NCBI GenBank assembly: GCA_050299175.1
Contig: JBNKVM010000036.1
Span: 1-64,000 of the forward strand
Source: JAPHTQ01 sp050299175
Lineage (GTDB): Bacteria; Pseudomonadota; Gammaproteobacteria; Thiohalomonadales; Thiohalomonadaceae
Direction: 5' to 3'
DNA length: 64,000 bases
The notes under the pieces are model-generated. The model saw only the letters and a program-made list of their open reading frames with translations. It was not told the origin of the DNA and did not search any database. Position 1 is the first letter of the stretch, and every line of letters begins with the position of its first letter. Positions 18,980 to 26,808 of this stretch are shown here, one piece after another. The position numbers and the translations under genes are program-made.

Positions 18980-19714
18980 ATGCTTGAATCTCTGACAGCC
19001 CTGCAACTGGGTCTCGCGGCGTTGATCATTATCGTCGCCTTCTTTGTTCGCGGTATCGCCGGATTCGGTTCCGGCCTGATCGCCATTCCACTGTTGGCGC
19101 AGATGCTGCCGCTTTCGGTGGTGGTGCCATTGGTGGGATTGCTCGACTACCTGGCGTCCACCAGTCATGGGGTTAAACATCGTCAGGCGATCGTCTGGCG
19201 CGATCTGCTGCCGCTATTACCTTTTACCTTTGCCGGTGTGCTGACCGCACTCTATCTTTTCCATACCCTCGATGGGGATCTACTGCGCAAGGCGCTAGGG
19301 GCATTTATTCTGCTCTATGCCTTTTACACCCTGTTCAGTTCAGGTCCTGGCTTCCATGGTCGGCGTTGGTGGGCGATCCCGGCGGGGGCTTTCGGTGGTT
19401 TGATTGGTACTCTGTTCGGCACCGGCGGTCCATTCTATGTAATCTACTTTCGTCTGCGGCAACTGGACAAGACCGCCTTTCGCGCCACCATCGCCACACT
19501 ATTTCTGATTGACGGTGGCAGTCGTATCATCGGTTACTTTTTTTCTGGTTTCTATAGCGGTGACACCATGTACCTGCTGGCGGCGGCGTTGCCGATTATG
19601 GTGATCGGCATGTACCTGGGCGGGCATGTTCACACCACCATCAGTCAGCAGAATTTTCAGCGGGCTATCGGATTGCTGTTGGTAGGAAGTGGTTTGGCGC
19701 TGCTGTTGCGCTAG
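18980..19714 (+). CDS. Sulfite exporter TauE/SafE family membrane protein
   Basis: A 244-residue membrane protein with about eight helices and the TauE/SafE hallmarks GIAGFGSGLIAIPLLA (near residue 30) and GGLIGTLFGTGGPFYVIYF (about 140). The family exports small organosulfur or sulfite-type anions; the actual substrate is unknown. It begins seven bases after uppP with no clear Shine-Dalgarno, so it is probably coupled to that gene. Confidence 0.88.
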   Translation: MLESLTALQLGLAALIIIVAFFVRGIAGFGSGLIAIPLLAQMLPLSVVVPLVGLLDYLASTSHGVKHRQAIVWRDLLPLLPFTFAGVLTALYLFHTLDGDLLRKALGAFILLYAFYTLFSSGPGFHGRRWWAIPAGAFGGLIGTLFGTGGPFYVIYFRLRQLDKTAFRATIATLFLIDGGSRIIGYFFSGFYSGDTMYLLAAALPIMVIGMYLGGHVHTTISQQNFQRAIGLLLVGSGLALLLR

Positions 19715-19723
19715 GAGAATACT

Positions 19724-20173
19724 ATGTCGCGTTGCCCCTGCGATTCCGGACTCGACTATGTAGTGTGCTGTGAGGTATTCCATCGCGGTGTTGAGTTGCC
19801 TGTTGCAGCCGAGAAGCTGATGCGCTCTCGCTATAGCGCCTATGTCCTGCAGCATACGGACTATCTTCTGAGAACCTGGCATCCATCTACTCGTCCTGCG
19901 AATCTGGATTTGGCCGCGGAGGATGTTGTTTGGCTGGGGCTGGAGATTATCGAAACAAAGCAGGGCACCGAGAAGGATGATGAGGGGCTGGTGGAGTTTG
20001 TTGCTCGCAGCCAGGGCGGGCAGTTGCATGAGCGGAGTCGCTTCATCAGGGAATCCGGACAGTGGTATTACCGGGATGGCACCCTTTTACCACCTGTTCT
20101 GGCGGTAAAACCCGGCCGGAACGGGCCCTGCCCCTGTGGTAGTGGCAAAAAATTCAAAAAGTGTTGCGGCTGA
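19724..20173 (+). CDS. ychJ: YchJ family protein with two SEC-C zinc motifs
   Basis: A 149-residue protein with a SEC-C-like cysteine cluster at each end: CPCDSGLDYVVCC at the start and GPCPCGSGKKFKKCCG at the end. Between them is the UPF0225 core (AEKLMRSRYSAYVLQHTDYL). SEC-C modules bind zinc and in SecA contact SecB or ribosomes; the function of YchJ is not known. TAGGAG precedes the start, ten bases after the TauE-like gene. Confidence 0.9.
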   Translation: MSRCPCDSGLDYVVCCEVFHRGVELPVAAEKLMRSRYSAYVLQHTDYLLRTWHPSTRPANLDLAAEDVVWLGLEIIETKQGTEKDDEGLVEFVARSQGGQLHERSRFIRESGQWYYRDGTLLPPVLAVKPGRNGPCPCGSGKKFKKCCG

Positions 20174-20262
20174 ATTTTTTGTAAAATCTATTTAAAACAT
20201 CATGTTAGGGTGATATCTCGCTGGATGTATCGTTGCCGACGGTGTTTGTGGTGGCACGAGGG

Positions 20263-20276
20263 TTGATCTAAATCAG
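20263..20276 (+). promoter_or_regulatory. FNR-like box upstream of the candidate small RNA
   Basis: TTGATCTAAATCAG matches the FNR/ANR consensus TTGAT-N4-ATCAA at nine of ten conserved positions. A -10-like TATATT lies at 20285-20290, 16 bases after TTGATC, which would make a plain sigma-70 promoter. Alternatively FNR acts with a -10 a little further downstream, near TTATGC at 20300-20305. Confidence 0.5.
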
Positions 20277-20296
20277 TAATTTGCTATATTAGATAA

Positions 20297-20400
20297 CTCT
20301 TATGCGTTTCCCGTTGTTTCGGAGACGCTGATGACTCCTCCATCCTCCTTTGGTGGATATTTTTAGGCGCGGCACTCCCCCTTTAGCCGCGCCTTTTTTA
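20297..20400 (+). ncRNA. Candidate small regulatory RNA with C/U-rich loops
   Basis: Promoter-like sequence at 20263-20290 is followed about 100 bases later by a strong intrinsic terminator, with no gene of normal size between. The transcript can form a first hairpin, TCCATC (20339-20344) with GGTGGA (20352-20357), exposing the loop CTCCTTT, an exact complement of AAAGGAG. The terminator loop is also C/U-rich (ACTCCCCCTTTA). Such loops in bacterial sRNAs pair with Shine-Dalgarno sequences. Two tiny overlapping ORFs (9 and 11 codons) also occur here, so an attenuator or leader is the main alternative. Boundaries are approximate. Confidence 0.5.
20365..20400 (+). terminator. Rho-independent terminator between ychJ and rplM
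   Basis: Nine-pair GC-rich stem AGGCGCGGC (20365-20373) with GCCGCGCCT (20386-20393 plus the first T of the run), followed by seven T. It lies 120 bp before rplM, so it ends an upstream transcript. The remaining sequence up to rplM probably carries the rplM promoter and has a small hairpin (CACTC/GAGTG) just before the start. Confidence 0.9.
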
Positions 20401-20519
20401 TTTTCGGTGTTTGAACAATGACTTGGTGGCGTTATTCGGCGCTTGTATCTTGCCAAGCCATTCTGTATCATTCCGCCTCTTTTAACGAGATACCCCACTC
20501 GATTTGGAGTGTTTGAGAG

Positions 20520-20957
20520 ATGATTGGGACCAAGACATTCAGCGCCACCCCCGAAACCGTCAAGCGTGACTGGTATGTGGTGGATGCCACCGACAAGACA
20601 CTGGGCCGCCTGGCAAGTGAGATCGCGCGTCGTCTGCGCGGCAAGCACAAGCCGGAATACACCCCGCACGTGGACACCGGTGATTATATTGTTGTGATCA
20701 ACGCCGAGAAGGTGCGCGTCACTGGCCGTAAGGCAACCGATAAGATGTACTACAAGCACAGCGGTTACCCGGGTGGCATGAAATCCATCAGCTTCGACAA
20801 GCTGATCCAGAAAGATGCCCCTCAGGTTATCCAGTATGCCGTTAAAGGTATGCTGCCGAAGAATCCGCTGGGCCGGGCCATGTTCCGCAAGCTGAAGGTC
20901 TATGCCGGCGCGGAGCACAACCACAGTGCGCAGCAGCCCAAGCCGCTGGAAATTTAA
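20520..20957 (+). CDS. rplM: Large ribosomal subunit protein uL13
   Basis: A 145-residue uL13 (KTFSATPETVKRDWYVVDAT near the start, LGRLASEIARRLRGKHKP, and GMLPKNPLGRAMFRKLKVY near the C-terminus). It binds 23S rRNA early in 50S assembly. rpsI follows 18 bp later in the universally conserved rplM-rpsI operon. Confidence 0.98.
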   Translation: MIGTKTFSATPETVKRDWYVVDATDKTLGRLASEIARRLRGKHKPEYTPHVDTGDYIVVINAEKVRVTGRKATDKMYYKHSGYPGGMKSISFDKLIQKDAPQVIQYAVKGMLPKNPLGRAMFRKLKVYAGAEHNHSAQQPKPLEI

Positions 20958-20975
20958 TTTAAGGTACGGATAGAT

Positions 20976-21368
20976 ATGGCAGAGAAAAACACCATTTGCA
21001 CCGGCCGCCGCAAGAGCTCGACCGCCCGTGCATTCCTGGTTCCCGGCAAGGGCGCCATCACCATCAACAAGCGCAGCATCGATAACTACTTCGGTCGCGA
21101 AACTTCGCGCATGGTTGTTCGTCAACCTCTCGAAGCTGTAGAGATGCTGGACAAGTTCGATGTCAACATCACTGTAAAAGGTGGCGGCAACAACGGTCAG
21201 GCAGGTGCTATTCGCCACGCCATCGCCCGTGCCCTGGTTGACCACGACGAGACTCTGCGTAGTGCAATGCGCAAGGCCGGCTTCCTCACCCGTGATGCCC
21301 GTGAGGTTGAGCGTAAGAAGATTGGTCTGCACAAGGCGCGCAAGCGTCCGCAATACTCCAAGCGTTAA
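20976..21368 (+). CDS. rpsI: Small ribosomal subunit protein uS9
   Basis: A 130-residue uS9 with GRRKSSTARAFLVPGKGAIT at the start and the basic tail KARKRPQYSKR, whose terminal Arg reaches the P-site tRNA. AAGG precedes the ATG, and the gene ends in a strong terminator. Confidence 0.98.
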   Translation: MAEKNTICTGRRKSSTARAFLVPGKGAITINKRSIDNYFGRETSRMVVRQPLEAVEMLDKFDVNITVKGGGNNGQAGAIRHAIARALVDHDETLRSAMRKAGFLTRDAREVERKKIGLHKARKRPQYSKR

Positions 21369-21388
21369 TCAAACGTTTGCATGTATAC

Positions 21389-21416
21389 AAAAAAGCCCGC
21401 CTCGGCGGGCTTTTTT
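21389..21416 (+). terminator. Rho-independent terminator of rplM-rpsI
   Basis: AAAAAAGCCCGC (21389-21400) pairs with GCGGGCTTTTTT (21405-21416) across a four-base CTCG loop; near symmetrical, so possibly bidirectional. Confidence 0.95.
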
Positions 21417-21776
21417 GCGTCTGGGGGGCTCTATGCGCCTTGTCATGAGGGAAATGCGCTTTCCTGTCCATGCCTATAACCATGTGGACTATGTGACAAC
21501 CACGTTTTGCGAAGCAGCTCACACGTAAAAATATTTATAATATTCAGTAAGTTAAAATAATTTATTGAGTGGTTTAGTCTGATATTTTTTTAAGTTATTG
21601 ATTTGTATCAATGTTGTAAAAACGCAACACGTACGTGTTTTGTTGTTTTTTTCGCAAAAAATACTTGCAAACAACGTTTACAGTCGATAGTCTCATTGGC
21701 GGTTCCCCCCGGGGACCACAATTAATTCGAATTAGTTGTCTTTGAACAACATGTGTGAAACCACTAGGAGAAACAG
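21417..21776 (+). promoter_or_regulatory. Long AT-rich promoter and leader region of the porin gene
   Basis: This 360 bp gap holds no credible gene. It contains a sigma-70-like promoter TTGCAA (21665-21670), 17 bases, TAGTCT (21688-21693). Upstream lies a perfect 14-bp palindrome AACACGTACGTGTT (21626-21639). In the leader are an imperfect GC-rich hairpin (GGTTCCCC/GGGGACC, 21702-21718) and a 12-bp palindrome TAATTCGAATTA (21723-21734). The ribosome site TAGGAG precedes the porin ATG. The palindromes are candidate operator or mRNA-stability elements. Confidence 0.5.
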
Positions 21777-22817
21777 ATGAAAAAGAATGTAATTGCTCTG
21801 GCAGTAGCCGCTGCAATGGCAGCTCCGCTGGCCGCTCAGGCTGAAGTTTCCATTTCAGGTGGCCTGCAGGCTGAACTGAGCAGCGTCGGTGGTGACGGCG
21901 TTTCCATGCTGAAAGGCCTGTATGCTCGTGACGGTGGCGAGTACGGTTCCGAGAACGGCGGTAACTACGGTTTCCTGAAGTTCTCTGCTTCTGAAGATCT
22001 GGGCGGCGGCATGAAAGCCCTGGCCATGTGGAATGCCAACATCAACGTTGGTGACACCAACGCCGCTGGTCTTGCTACTCGCGATTCCTATGTTGGTCTG
22101 ACCGGTGGTTTCGGTACCGTTCTGGCTGGTACCCTGGCTACTCCGTACAAGTCTTCTACCGTTAAGTGGGATCCCTTCCTGGCTACTTCCCTGCAGGCTC
22201 GTGGCAGCGGCGGTATGAGCACCCTGCAGAATGGCTATGCTTCCAACGCCCTGGCCTATGCCAACAAATTCGGCCCGGCTACCGTTGTTATCGCTCTGGT
22301 TCTGGACGAAGGCGCTGAAGTTCCTGCTTCTGACAAAACCAATGCTGAGCATGCCAAATCTATCTCCGTTAACGCTCCAGTTGGCCCGGTAGAAGTTGCT
22401 TTCGCTTATGTAGACGCTAGCAAATTCAGCGATCTGGGTAACCTGGGTCTGGGTTCTGCTGTTGCCGGTGTTAGCCTTGATACCGTAACCGCTACCAAAA
22501 TCGGTGTTAAGTGGGCTTCTGGTCCGATTACCGTTGCTGGTCAGCACGAGATGATCGAGCTGGGTAATGCTACCACTGCTAAAGATACCTGCACCTATGT
22601 AACCGCTTCTTACGCCATGGGCGCTAACACCTTCTCTGTTGGTCTTGGCCAGTATGATCCGGATGCAACTGGTGTTGATTCCACCAAATACACCGCTGTT
22701 GGTGTTAAGCATGCGTTCAGCAAATCTACCAGCCTCACTGCTGGCTTCCGTTCTACCGATGCGGACGGTGCTGCTGATGAGAGCGTAGTATCTGCTGGTC
22801 TGCGCGTAGGCTTCTAA
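21777..22817 (+). CDS. Outer-membrane general porin
   Basis: A 346-residue Gram-negative porin with a cleavable signal peptide (MKKNVIALAVAAAMAAPLAA, QA-EV cleavage) and a C-terminal Phe (SAGLRVGF), as required for BAM-mediated insertion. It has the family's alternating beta-strand pattern and GFGTVLAGTLATPYK-like loop 3 region. It should form a trimeric 16-stranded channel. Its codon use is strikingly uniform (GCT, GGT, ACC), like a highly expressed gene, compared with its neighbours. Strong promoter features and a terminator surround it, so it is monocistronic. Confidence 0.93.
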   Translation: MKKNVIALAVAAAMAAPLAAQAEVSISGGLQAELSSVGGDGVSMLKGLYARDGGEYGSENGGNYGFLKFSASEDLGGGMKALAMWNANINVGDTNAAGLATRDSYVGLTGGFGTVLAGTLATPYKSSTVKWDPFLATSLQARGSGGMSTLQNGYASNALAYANKFGPATVVIALVLDEGAEVPASDKTNAEHAKSISVNAPVGPVEVAFAYVDASKFSDLGNLGLGSAVAGVSLDTVTATKIGVKWASGPITVAGQHEMIELGNATTAKDTCTYVTASYAMGANTFSVGLGQYDPDATGVDSTKYTAVGVKHAFSKSTSLTAGFRSTDADGAADESVVSAGLRVGF

Positions 22818-22845
22818 GTTAATCGCAAGATTAATCTTGGATAGG

Positions 22846-22874
22846 AAACGGGGCCTTCGGGCCCCGTTTTCGTT
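22846..22874 (+). terminator. Terminator of the porin gene
   Basis: AACGGGGCC, TTCG loop, GGCCCCGTT followed by TTCGTTT; a stable tetraloop hairpin 28 bp after the porin stop. Confidence 0.85.
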
Positions 22875-22957
22875 TCTCCTGTTTTACGTCTCCAATAGCG
22901 CTTTTTGCCGTGTTAAACTAGCGCCCTTCTTTATCCAGCCGGGTTTGCCACCGCGTA

Positions 22958-25900
22958 ATGACCAGCTCCACCACCGCCCGCATCCGCGAAATTCCCTATA
23001 ACTACACATCCTTTTCTGATCGGGAGATCGTTATTCGCTTTCTTGGTGAGGAGGAGTGGCTGCGTCTCAATCGCCTGCGCGAAGAGCGAGTTACAGGACG
23101 TTCGGCTCGGATGTTGTTTGAGGTGTTGGGGGATATGTGGGTCATCGTGCGCAATCCCTTCATTCAGGATGACTTGATCGAGAACCAGAAACGCTGGGGT
23201 TCACTGGTGCATGCATTGCATCATCGCCTGGATCAGATCGTTTCCCGTGCTGAAGGTAATGATGAAGCCGTGGCACTGGCCTCCGCCGCGCGTAAAGCGG
23301 TTAACGAGTTCGAACAGTGGCTCCCGGCGGTAAAGCTCAAGCGCCAGCAAGCGGAGCGCAGACTCACGAAGGTTACCCGCAGGGATAATATTCAGTTCGA
23401 TGGATTGGCACGGGTCTCCCATGTAACTGACGCGTCGGATTGGCGTGTCGAATATCCCTTTGTGGTGATTACCCCAGATACGGAGGAAGAGGTCGCTGCG
23501 GTGGTACGTGAATGTATTGCCCTTGGTCTGACAATCATTCCCCGTGGTGGCGGTACCGGATATACGGGAGGGGCGGTGCCACTCCATCCCGACAGTGTGG
23601 TGATTAATACCGAAAAGCTTGATGCTATCGGCAAGGTGGAACCGCGTAGCCTGCCCGGCGTGACGCACGAGGTGACGACCATCAGTGTTGGCGCCGGTGT
23701 AGTGACTCGTCGCGTCTCTGAACATGCCGCAGCGGCTGGGCATGTCTTCGCTGTCGATCCGACTTCTCAGGACGCTTCATGCATCGGCGGTAACATTGCG
23801 ATGAATGCCGGTGGCAAGAAGGCGGTCATGTGGGGAACCACGCTCGATAACCTTGCTTCTTGGAATATGGTCACGCCCGATGGTGAATGGCTCAAGGTGG
23901 AGCGACTCAATCACAACCTGGGCAAGATCCATGAGGTCGATTTTGCCGAGTTTCGGGTCAGCCGTTTCAATGCCCGCGACAACAGCCTCAGGGGCGAACC
24001 TGAGATTCTGAATATCCCCGGCGAGCATCTGCGCAAGCGCGGTCTGGGCAAGGATGTGACCAATAAATTCCTCGGTGGTCTGCCTGGCGTACAGAAGGAA
24101 GGTTGCGACGGTATCATCACCTCGGCGATCTTCATTCTGCACCGTATGCCCGGTTTCACTCGTACCGTCTGCATGGAGTTTTTCGGTACCGATTTGCGCC
24201 GCTCAGTACCGGCAATTATCGAGACCAAGGATTATCTGGATAGCCTGCCTGGCGTAGTGTTGGCGGGCCTTGAGCATCTGGACGACCGTTATATCAAGGC
24301 GGTCAATTACAGCACCAAGGCACCACGTCCCGATCTGCCGAAGATGGTATTGCTGGCCGATATTGCAGGTGATGACGAAGCGCAGGTCGCCGAGGCGGCC
24401 TCGACCGTCGTACGTATGGCCAACGCTCGCGATGCGGAAGGTTTCATTGCGGTGAGTCCCGAGGCACGCCACCGTTTCTGGTCCGATCGTGCGCGTACTG
24501 CTGCGATTGCTGCACATACCAACGCCTTCAAGATCAACGAGGACGTGGTGATCCCGCTGGAGCGGCTGGCCGATTACAGCGAAGGCATCGAGCGGATCAA
24601 CATCGAGCAGTCGATTGCCAACAAACTGGCGATAATCGATGCAGTAACCGAATACCTTTCCGGGCCGCTACCCGAGCGGCGCAGCGATGTCGATTATGAG
24701 GATAGTGAAGAGAGCACCGCGATCCTCGAAGCCAAGCGTGATGCGGCAATCAATCACCTGCAGACCACCCGCACCCGTTGGCAGTCCTGGCTCGATAATC
24801 TCGACAGTGAGGCGACAGCGTTTGCAGAAGAGTGGTCCGATGAGCTGAAGGGGAAGACCGCTTCCGGGGAAACCCTTTTCTCCCTGATGCAGCGACAGGA
24901 CCTGCGTATCTCCTATCGTCGCGAAGTGGAGAAACCGCTTAAGGAGATATACAGCGGGCGTGAATTGGAGGTTGTGCGTGAGCGGCTCGATACTATCCAT
25001 GCCGCCGAGCGTAATCGTCGTCTGTTTGTTGCAACCCACATGCATGCGGGTGACGGCAACGTGCATACTAATATTCCCGTTCACTCCAACGACTATGCCA
25101 TGCTTCACGAAGCGGAGCGGGTGGTTGAAAGAATTATGGCGCTGGCCGAGTCCCTCGGTGGTGTGATCTCCGGCGAACACGGTATCGGTCTGACCAAGAT
25201 GCAGTTCCTTGCCAGCGATGCAGTAGAGGCCTTTACCACCTACAAGGAAAAGGTCGATCCGCAGCAGCACTTCAATCGCGGCAAGTTACTCGTCGGTTCC
25301 GGTCTAGACAACGCCTACACGCCGTCGCTGCGACTGCTGCAACAGGAAGCGCTGATCCTGGAGGCCAGTGAGCTGGGTGAGTTGAACGACATGATCAAGG
25401 ACTGTCTGCGTTGCGGTAAGTGCAAACCAGTCTGTACCACTCATGTACCACGGGCCAATCTGCTCTATTCGCCGCGTAACAAGATCCTCGCCACTGGCTT
25501 GATCATCGAAGCCTTCCTCTACGAAGAACAGACCCGTCGCGGTATTTCCGTGCGCCACTTTGCCGAAATGAACGACGTGGCCGATCACTGTACGGTTTGC
25601 CACCGCTGCGTAAAACCGTGCCCGGTGAATATCGACTTCGGTGATGTCTCGGTGCGCATGCGCAATATTCTCTGCAGTCAGGGTAAGAAACGCAGCAGTA
25701 TCGGTACCCGCCTCTCCATGGCTTTCCTGAATATCACCGATCCTTCTACGGTGAAGTTGATGCGCAAGAGCATGATTGAATGGGGATATGCCGGACAGCG
25801 CCTGGCTCACCGGATTGCCAAAGGTATCGGTCTGCTAAGCGATAAAAAGCGACCGGCAGGCACCACTGGCAAAATGGGCCTGCAAGAGCAGGTGATCAAT

Positions 25901-26794
25901 TTCGTCAAACGTCCGATGCCTGCCGGACTGCCGACTCAGACCACCCGTGCCATGCTGGGACTGGAAGACGACAAAGTGGTACCGATTCTGCGCGATCCGG
26001 CACGCAGTTCGGAAAGCTCTGAAGCGGTGTTCTATTTCCCCGGTTGCGGATCGGAAAGACTGTTCAGCCAGATCGGTCTGGCGACGTTGGCGATGCTTTA
26101 TGAAACCGGTGCACAGACGGTGTTACCACCGGGTTATCTTTGCTGTGGCTATCCGCAAAGTTCGGCGGGTAACGATGCCATGGGCAAGCGTATTTCCGTG
26201 GACAATCAGGTGCTGTTCCACCGTATTGCCAACACGCTGAACTACATGGACATCAAGACGGTGATCGTCTCCTGCGGTACCTGTATGGATCAACTGCTCA
26301 AATATCAGTTCGAGGCGATCTTTCCCGGCTGCCGCCTGCTCGATATTCACGAGTATCTGTTGGAGAAAAATGTTTTCTGTGGCAGTAGCGGTGGTCGCCA
26401 ATACCTCTATCATGACCCCTGTCATTCGCCGATGAAAACCCACAATCCGTTGAAGGTCGCCAGTGGCCTGTTAAAGCAGGACGTGACACTGTCTGATCGT
26501 TGCTGCGGTGAGGCGGGTACCTTCGCCATCTCCCGCCCTGACATTGCCACCCAGGTGCGTTATCGCAAGGAAGAGGAGTTGCGCAAAGGGATCGATGAGG
26601 TCGGCGCTGGTGAGGTTAAACTGCTAACCTCCTGCCCGGCGTGTCAGCAGGGACTTTCCCGTTACCACGATACCACCGGTTTGGAGAGTGACTACATCGT
26701 TGTCGAGCTGGCTCAGCGTCTTTTCGGTGATAACTGGCAACAACGTTATATCGAAAAATTGAAACAGGGCGGGATCGAGCGCGTTCTTCTTTAA
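22958..26794 (+). CDS. Large FAD- and Fe-S-containing oxidoreductase (DUF3683, FAD-linked oxidase, CCG domains)
   Basis: A 1278-residue multidomain protein. Residues 1-150 resemble DUF3683. A PCMH-type FAD domain follows, with IIPRGGGTGYTGGAVP near 193. The FAD-oxidase C-terminal domain carries HMHAGDGNVHTNIP near 694 and GEHGIGLTK near 739. Two Fe-S clusters are indicated by CLRCGKCKPVC near 815 and CTVCHRCVKPCP near 877. Two CCG heterodisulfide reductase-type domains have CCGYPQS near 1061 and CCGEAG near 1181. The layout is like a D-lactate or glycolate dehydrogenase fused to its GlcF/LldE-type partner. The substrate is probably a 2-hydroxy acid, not proven. No clear ribosome site at the start. 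Confidence 0.88.
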   Translation: MTSSTTARIREIPYNYTSFSDREIVIRFLGEEEWLRLNRLREERVTGRSARMLFEVLGDMWVIVRNPFIQDDLIENQKRWGSLVHALHHRLDQIVSRAEGNDEAVALASAARKAVNEFEQWLPAVKLKRQQAERRLTKVTRRDNIQFDGLARVSHVTDASDWRVEYPFVVITPDTEEEVAAVVRECIALGLTIIPRGGGTGYTGGAVPLHPDSVVINTEKLDAIGKVEPRSLPGVTHEVTTISVGAGVVTRRVSEHAAAAGHVFAVDPTSQDASCIGGNIAMNAGGKKAVMWGTTLDNLASWNMVTPDGEWLKVERLNHNLGKIHEVDFAEFRVSRFNARDNSLRGEPEILNIPGEHLRKRGLGKDVTNKFLGGLPGVQKEGCDGIITSAIFILHRMPGFTRTVCMEFFGTDLRRSVPAIIETKDYLDSLPGVVLAGLEHLDDRYIKAVNYSTKAPRPDLPKMVLLADIAGDDEAQVAEAASTVVRMANARDAEGFIAVSPEARHRFWSDRARTAAIAAHTNAFKINEDVVIPLERLADYSEGIERINIEQSIANKLAIIDAVTEYLSGPLPERRSDVDYEDSEESTAILEAKRDAAINHLQTTRTRWQSWLDNLDSEATAFAEEWSDELKGKTASGETLFSLMQRQDLRISYRREVEKPLKEIYSGRELEVVRERLDTIHAAERNRRLFVATHMHAGDGNVHTNIPVHSNDYAMLHEAERVVERIMALAESLGGVISGEHGIGLTKMQFLASDAVEAFTTYKEKVDPQQHFNRGKLLVGSGLDNAYTPSLRLLQQEALILEASELGELNDMIKDCLRCGKCKPVCTTHVPRANLLYSPRNKILATGLIIEAFLYEEQTRRGISVRHFAEMNDVADHCTVCHRCVKPCPVNIDFGDVSVRMRNILCSQGKKRSSIGTRLSMAFLNITDPSTVKLMRKSMIEWGYAGQRLAHRIAKGIGLLSDKKRPAGTTGKMGLQEQVINFVKRPMPAGLPTQTTRAMLGLEDDKVVPILRDPARSSESSEAVFYFPGCGSERLFSQIGLATLAMLYETGAQTVLPPGYLCCGYPQSSAGNDAMGKRISVDNQVLFHRIANTLNYMDIKTVIVSCGTCMDQLLKYQFEAIFPGCRLLDIHEYLLEKNVFCGSSGGRQYLYHDPCHSPMKTHNPLKVASGLLKQDVTLSDRCCGEAGTFAISRPDIATQVRYRKEEELRKGIDEVGAGEVKLLTSCPACQQGLSRYHDTTGLESDYIVVELAQRLFGDNWQQRYIEKLKQGGIERVLL

Positions 26795-26808
26795 CGTATT
26801 CGTTGCGA

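Noticed and set aside
20289..21353. 354-codon minus-strand frame across rplM-rpsI
   Set aside because: Antisense shadow of two ribosomal protein genes, crossing the terminator and promoter region.
21855..22712. 285-codon minus-strand frame in the porin
   Set aside because: Antisense to a porin with a clear signal peptide and terminal Phe; caused by the porin's uniform codon use.
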